The translations under genes were made by a program, and so were the position numbers. Positions 59,957 to 64,000 of a DNA stretch of 64,000 nt are shown piece by piece. Source of the stretch: Apostichopus japonicus (lineage: Eukaryota; Echinodermata; Holothuroidea; Aspidochirotida; Stichopodidae). The notes under the pieces were generated by a model. It was not told the DNA's origin. It saw nothing but the letters and a program-made list of their open reading frames with translations, and did no database searches. The stretch spans positions 3,572,501 through 3,636,500 of the forward strand of contig NC_092580.1 of NCBI RefSeq assembly GCF_037975245.1, given 5' to 3'. Within the stretch, counting starts at the first letter, position 1; each line of letters begins with the position of its first letter.

Positions 59957-60277
59957 TTTTAGTGTATTAAATGTACAAGATTGAGAGCTCATAAAGCCCT
60001 CTCTGTTGTGAACAGATCTGTTGTGCCTTTCGACTGCAATGGTTGCCACGTGAGTATGTTTATTATGATCATAAATATGTATATAAGTTCAAGAGGTATT
60101 GCATATTCATTACTAATTTTAGTGTACTTAACGTACAAGATTGAGAGCTCATAGTGCCCTCTGTCTGTTGTGAACAGTTCTGTTGTGCCTTCTACTGCGA
60201 TGGGCTGCCACGTGAGTATGTTTATCATGATCATGAATATGTATATTATGTTCAAGAGGTATTGCATATTCATTACT
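59957..60277 (+). repeat. Two-copy tandem duplication, 160-bp period
   Basis: TTTTAGTGTA(T/C)T begins both copies (59957, 60117). They share ACAAGATTGAGAGCTCATA, GCCCTCTCTGTTGTGAACAG, TGCCACGTGAGTATGTTTAT and TTCAAGAGGTATTGCATATTC. Few substitutions, so it is fairly recent. Confidence 0.9.
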
Positions 60278-61485
60278 ACTTGTGTCTTGCTATAATTTGT
60301 CCATTGGTGCCTACATCTGACTGTTATATGGCATATGTCATGTATACTAATTTAATATACAATTTTTCCACATTCTTGATGTATCTGTACGTTTCATAAT
60401 TGCATTTAAAAACAATAAATTCAATCATTTTAAATGATGTACATAATTGTAATCAAATTCTGTCAATACGCATCTGTTTTGCCTCAATAATTTCTCAAGG
60501 AAGTTACTTAACTGCTGATTCAAACTCAAAACACGCACAAAACTGTAAGAACTATCAAAACAGAGAACCGTCAGTCACTTTATGGAATAACCCACATATT
60601 TGAAACACAGTTAATGATATCTGATATGTTTTAGGGATTTTTATAGGTGTAATGTGATCTTCTCGATATGCCATGTAAACAGTTCTGCCCATTTGTTTGG
60701 AGGTAAAGTACTTTTTCCCTTCCTGATACAACTTTCAATCTGTTATTAGTTGATTTTTAGTTGTTGGAAAAGGGAAGTGTTTTTCTGGAACTCCCCACCC
60801 CCCCCCTTCCGCCTGGACAAATACTGATGACTTTTAAGAAGTGTAAAGAAGAGTCAATAAAATGTAATTTGATAATTGTCAATTCAACAGTATTTACACA
60901 GCAGTTCCTTGTTTTGATATTGTTAGATATGTATACAGAGCTGAGGACGTGCTTGTAGAACACAGAACAAAAGTATAATTATATAATATACTGTTTTCAT
61001 GGGTTGCATTGCAATTGATTGTGAAATCTTACTACTCACTACAAGTGTTGTTATGAGCTGTTTCTGTAGCACTCTAGTGGTAGTTGTGTTCATTTCTGTT
61101 TACCTATTTTTGCCACTACCTGTTTAATCAGGTTGTGGTGGACAGCCTAACAAAATGGACCGACCACCTGTGTAATCTTTTGACAGAAAAATGCCGACTG
61201 GTACTGAATTCTCTTGGGCGATAAAACTCCTTGTTGACTTTTGCTTTTGTGACCAGGTTAGAAATTTATTAGTTATTTTGGATGGGCCTGACAGATGTCT
61301 GTTCTGGGTGCCGTGTGGGGGGGGGGGGGACTGGTAATAAACAGTAATAAACACCCAACTATGTAGCCATTTATTCAGGTGGTAAAACTGTTGAAATACT
61401 TGATGAAATCTTCTGTCACCTTAAGTATTGATAGTAGAATGTTGTAAAAGAATATTGCAAAATTCATGTCTGGGAATATAATTCC
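60278..61485. other. Non-coding DNA, nothing assigned
   Basis: No coding frame with recognisable content. A C-rich patch at about 60795 and a G12 run at about 61317. Confidence 0.4.
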
Positions 61486-61487
61486 CA

Positions 61488-61830
61488 AGGGCGTAGGAAC
61501 CGGGGGGCTGGGGGCGCCAGCCCCCCAGTGAAAAATATGGGGGGCGGAAGTATCGTTCTGCCCCCCCCCCCCGCTCCGCAAGTCAGAAAACCCCTTTTTC
61601 ATTTCCAAATGAAAAAAAAATCTCATTTGGCCAGGTGAAAATGCAAAATTCTTTACAAAATGGAGTGGGTGTTGAAGTGTGCTATATTGCACCAAATTGC
61701 ATCTGAGGCCACCTGGAAATGCAAATAAATTCCAAAGGGGAATGGGACACCCCCTCCCCTTAGACCCCTCCCCCAGGCCGGCCATCAGTCTTCAGCCTCC
61801 CCACTCAAAAGTACCTTCCTATGCCACTAA
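61488..61830 (+). repeat. GC-ended dispersed element, copy 4
   Basis: Left GGGCGTAGGAACCGGGGGGC, a GGGGGCTGG...CCAGCCCCC hairpin at about 61504-61526, and a C14 run. The right end, AAGTACCTTCCTATGCC, is an approximate inverse of the left. The interior AATTGCATCTGAGGCC and AGTACCTTCC resemble the interior of the hAT element near 14200-14460. Confidence 0.5.
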
Positions 61831-64000
61831 TAATTCCTACTGGTGTTGTCAAGATGCAGTGGTATGGAATGCCAAAAGTGACATTATGTAGTCTTTTCCA
61901 TGACTGTATTTTTATAGTTGAGGTATTGTTGTGCCGTATTTGCTTAATTGTCCCACACTTTCCCCATAGATTGGACTTTAGTTGAAGAACTTAGATTGGG
62001 AGTGAAAGAACATATGTATATATCTTATATTTTGTGTTTTGTCATTACTCAGTAGCATTGATTTATCATTTTTGTCGGGAGGGAGGGGGGGGGAGTTGAA
62101 GGGAAGAAATTAGATAAGGGGCCCAAGAAAGGGAAACTGCATCAAATATTTATATTCATAGAGACTACAAGGAGACACACTTTTTTTATATGAACTCCAT
62201 GCACAACTACTATGGGGAGGTCGAAGGTCAAGTAAGATGTTATTGTTGTAATATTGTAATACATATGTAATGTGTTCCCCCAGTGTATGATCCCACCCAT
62301 TTTGATACAATTTTAAATGTTATTCGTGTGTGCATGTTTGTATGACAATATCTTGTGATGCTTTGTATCATTCGCATGCACTTTTCATGATGTATAGCTT
62401 TCGTACAAGTACTACAAATAAATAAGTTCTTTGCAAATGAAATAAAAATCTTATGTATCAGATATGTGCGATATTATTCAGAATCACTTAACTTAAAAGG
62501 TTCATTAATGAATTAGTTTCTTCGCCTTACACTAAAACACCAGTATTGGTCAAGAAGAACTTAGGCTAAGTACCAGATGAGAAAGTTTACTGTTACCAAA
62601 GGTACCAAAGTACGACGATCAATTCGAATAAGCTATTTCGGAGATATCTACGCATGCATTGTTCCTATCTAGAAATATTAATAGAACACTTACTGTATTG
62701 TGAAGGTATATGTATAGCATTACAACAAGCATACAGGAACTTTATGATAATGGCTCCAAGGTAGCTTAAGTTCAAAACGGACAAAACATTTTTTAAGTAC
62801 ACGACACACTTAACACATCTCTTTTCGGGATTCAAAACATATGAAAATGATTAATATTATTAGTTTGGTGGAAACCATTTTGTACAAAATGTGGTTGTAG
62901 GCCTACTGAAGCAAGGTAGCTTTCAATGAATGTTGATACCATCAAGTTATACTTCTTTTAGCTTAACCATATAGACCTTGGGACCAAAGAGAACAATAAA
63001 TCCCCCAAAAATATACCATTATACATACAGTGGTAAAATGGACGCTACATTTTGCCTATATGAGAATATTTTAAATACGATTGCAACTGATTTAATTATC
63101 AGAAAGGGGCCATGTACTCAACATAATTCCTTTCCTCCCCACCACAACCACCATCTTTCCGCTCTTAGAATGCCCATAGTTGTCGATAAATAATGCTTCT
63201 TATTTGACAATCCATTTTTCTAAACCACAATTACGTCATGCGTTATATTTGAAATGGGGAATCCCACTTTTACTGATCAGTGAATATACCTGCAAAGTAT
63301 TTGTACTCTAATATCACGATCGGTTTCAAATTAACCAGATCCTACTTTGCCGCCTTTTCTTTCCTGAACTTTTACAAAATAGATGGCGATATCCAAGTTT
63401 ATTAGCTAGAGTCCCTTCGTGAGCAAGAGCCGTGCATGGGCTCTGATATAGCTAGGGATCCTATAATATATTATTAGTCAACTTAATGTTCCCAGTTAGT
63501 GACAAGTCTAAATAAATTTTAAAAAAGTATCTTCGAAGCTTTTAAGTAGTGCTACGAAAGCATATTAATATTAATATATAATATCTTTGTTTACATAGTT
63601 ATGCTCTGATGATAAAAAAAAAAGAAACTCCCGACTTCAAAGCCCCAATATCTTCCAAACGGGACCGATGGTTGAGATAGCTTCTCCTTTAATGTCCGTG
63701 AGCAATAAAGTCAAAGCTATGTACCGGCTAATATAGATGTGTTTGATGAGGGAATCATAGTATAACGTGTTGCACGAATCATTCTTGCCGGTGCAGCAGA
63801 ATTTCTTCTTCTGTTCTATGTAAGAATATATATGGTATAGGAACGGGTGCGTCGAGGGCCAAGTCGGGCAGCGGGCACAATTATGTCGAGCCCCCCCCCC
63901 CCCACCCTCCCCTTTTTCCTTTCTTCATTAATATTTTTTTAACTATCTCATATTCCATCCGGGCCTCCTTATAAAACCCCAGACACTACCAAGTGTCTTG
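61831..64000. other. Non-coding DNA to window end
   Basis: No recognised gene. A GGAGGTCGAAGGTCAAG segment at 62217 resembles the AGGTCA repeats. A C16 run is at about 63891, preceded by a GC-rich patch (63840-63890). Confidence 0.4.

Noticed and set aside
57000-64000. Further genes in the last 7 kb
   Set aside because: All open frames are short, mostly without ATG or splice support, and none shows a domain.

Overview
This is an AT-rich, intron-containing animal genome window. The gene content (a tandem pair of galactose-3-O-sulfotransferase-like genes, an LRR-Ig receptor and a PRRT3/4-like seven-pass protein), the tRNA-derived SINEs, the abundant TIR elements and the many poly-G/poly-C runs suggest a marine invertebrate deuterostome. 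An echinoderm such as a sea cucumber is my best guess. That is inference; no marker in the window fixes the species.

Four protein-coding genes are supported. Two GAL3ST-like genes lie head to tail on the minus strand (11613-14953 and 19665-23919). The obvious open frame of each covers only the luminal catalytic domain and lacks a proper start. Each has a short separate first exon (14829-14953 and 23738-23919) encoding a type II Golgi signal anchor. Each pair is joined by a phase-2 intron and gives a predicted protein of 431 or 429 aa. A single-exon LRR-Ig transmembrane receptor (25959-28049, minus) follows. A PRRT3/PRRT4-like seven-TM protein lies at 51614-53257 (plus), with a splice acceptor in its 5' UTR at 51383/51384.

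The rest is mostly repeats. 0-11 kb: two very regular palindromes, a possible 5.7-kb TIR element with palindromic CCTGG/GGTTAA arrays, a nested GATATC palindrome array, and ~147-bp AACGTT-rich tandem repeats. 11-24 kb: the GAL3ST pair, with a SINE 13 bp beyond the first stop codon, a hAT element with a perfect 8-bp target duplication in its intron, and a small TIR element built on TCAAAATTTTGA. 28-51 kb: an AACGTT MITE, a 5'-truncated SINE, a segmental duplication interrupted by a GC-ended element, an internally deleted LINE inside a minisatellite, nuclear-receptor-like AGGTCA repeats and a foldback element. 53-64 kb: the probable 3' UTR of the PRRT-like gene with another SINE, a tandem duplication, and otherwise unassigned DNA.

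The two sulfotransferases probably act in the Golgi on galactose-containing glycans and are local duplicates. No functional link to the LRR-Ig or PRRT-like genes is visible. The most unusual signal is that several unrelated TIR-bounded elements have interiors made of short self-complementary motifs (GATATC, TCAAAATTTTGA, AACGTT, GGTTAA/TTAACC), so each could fold along its whole length.
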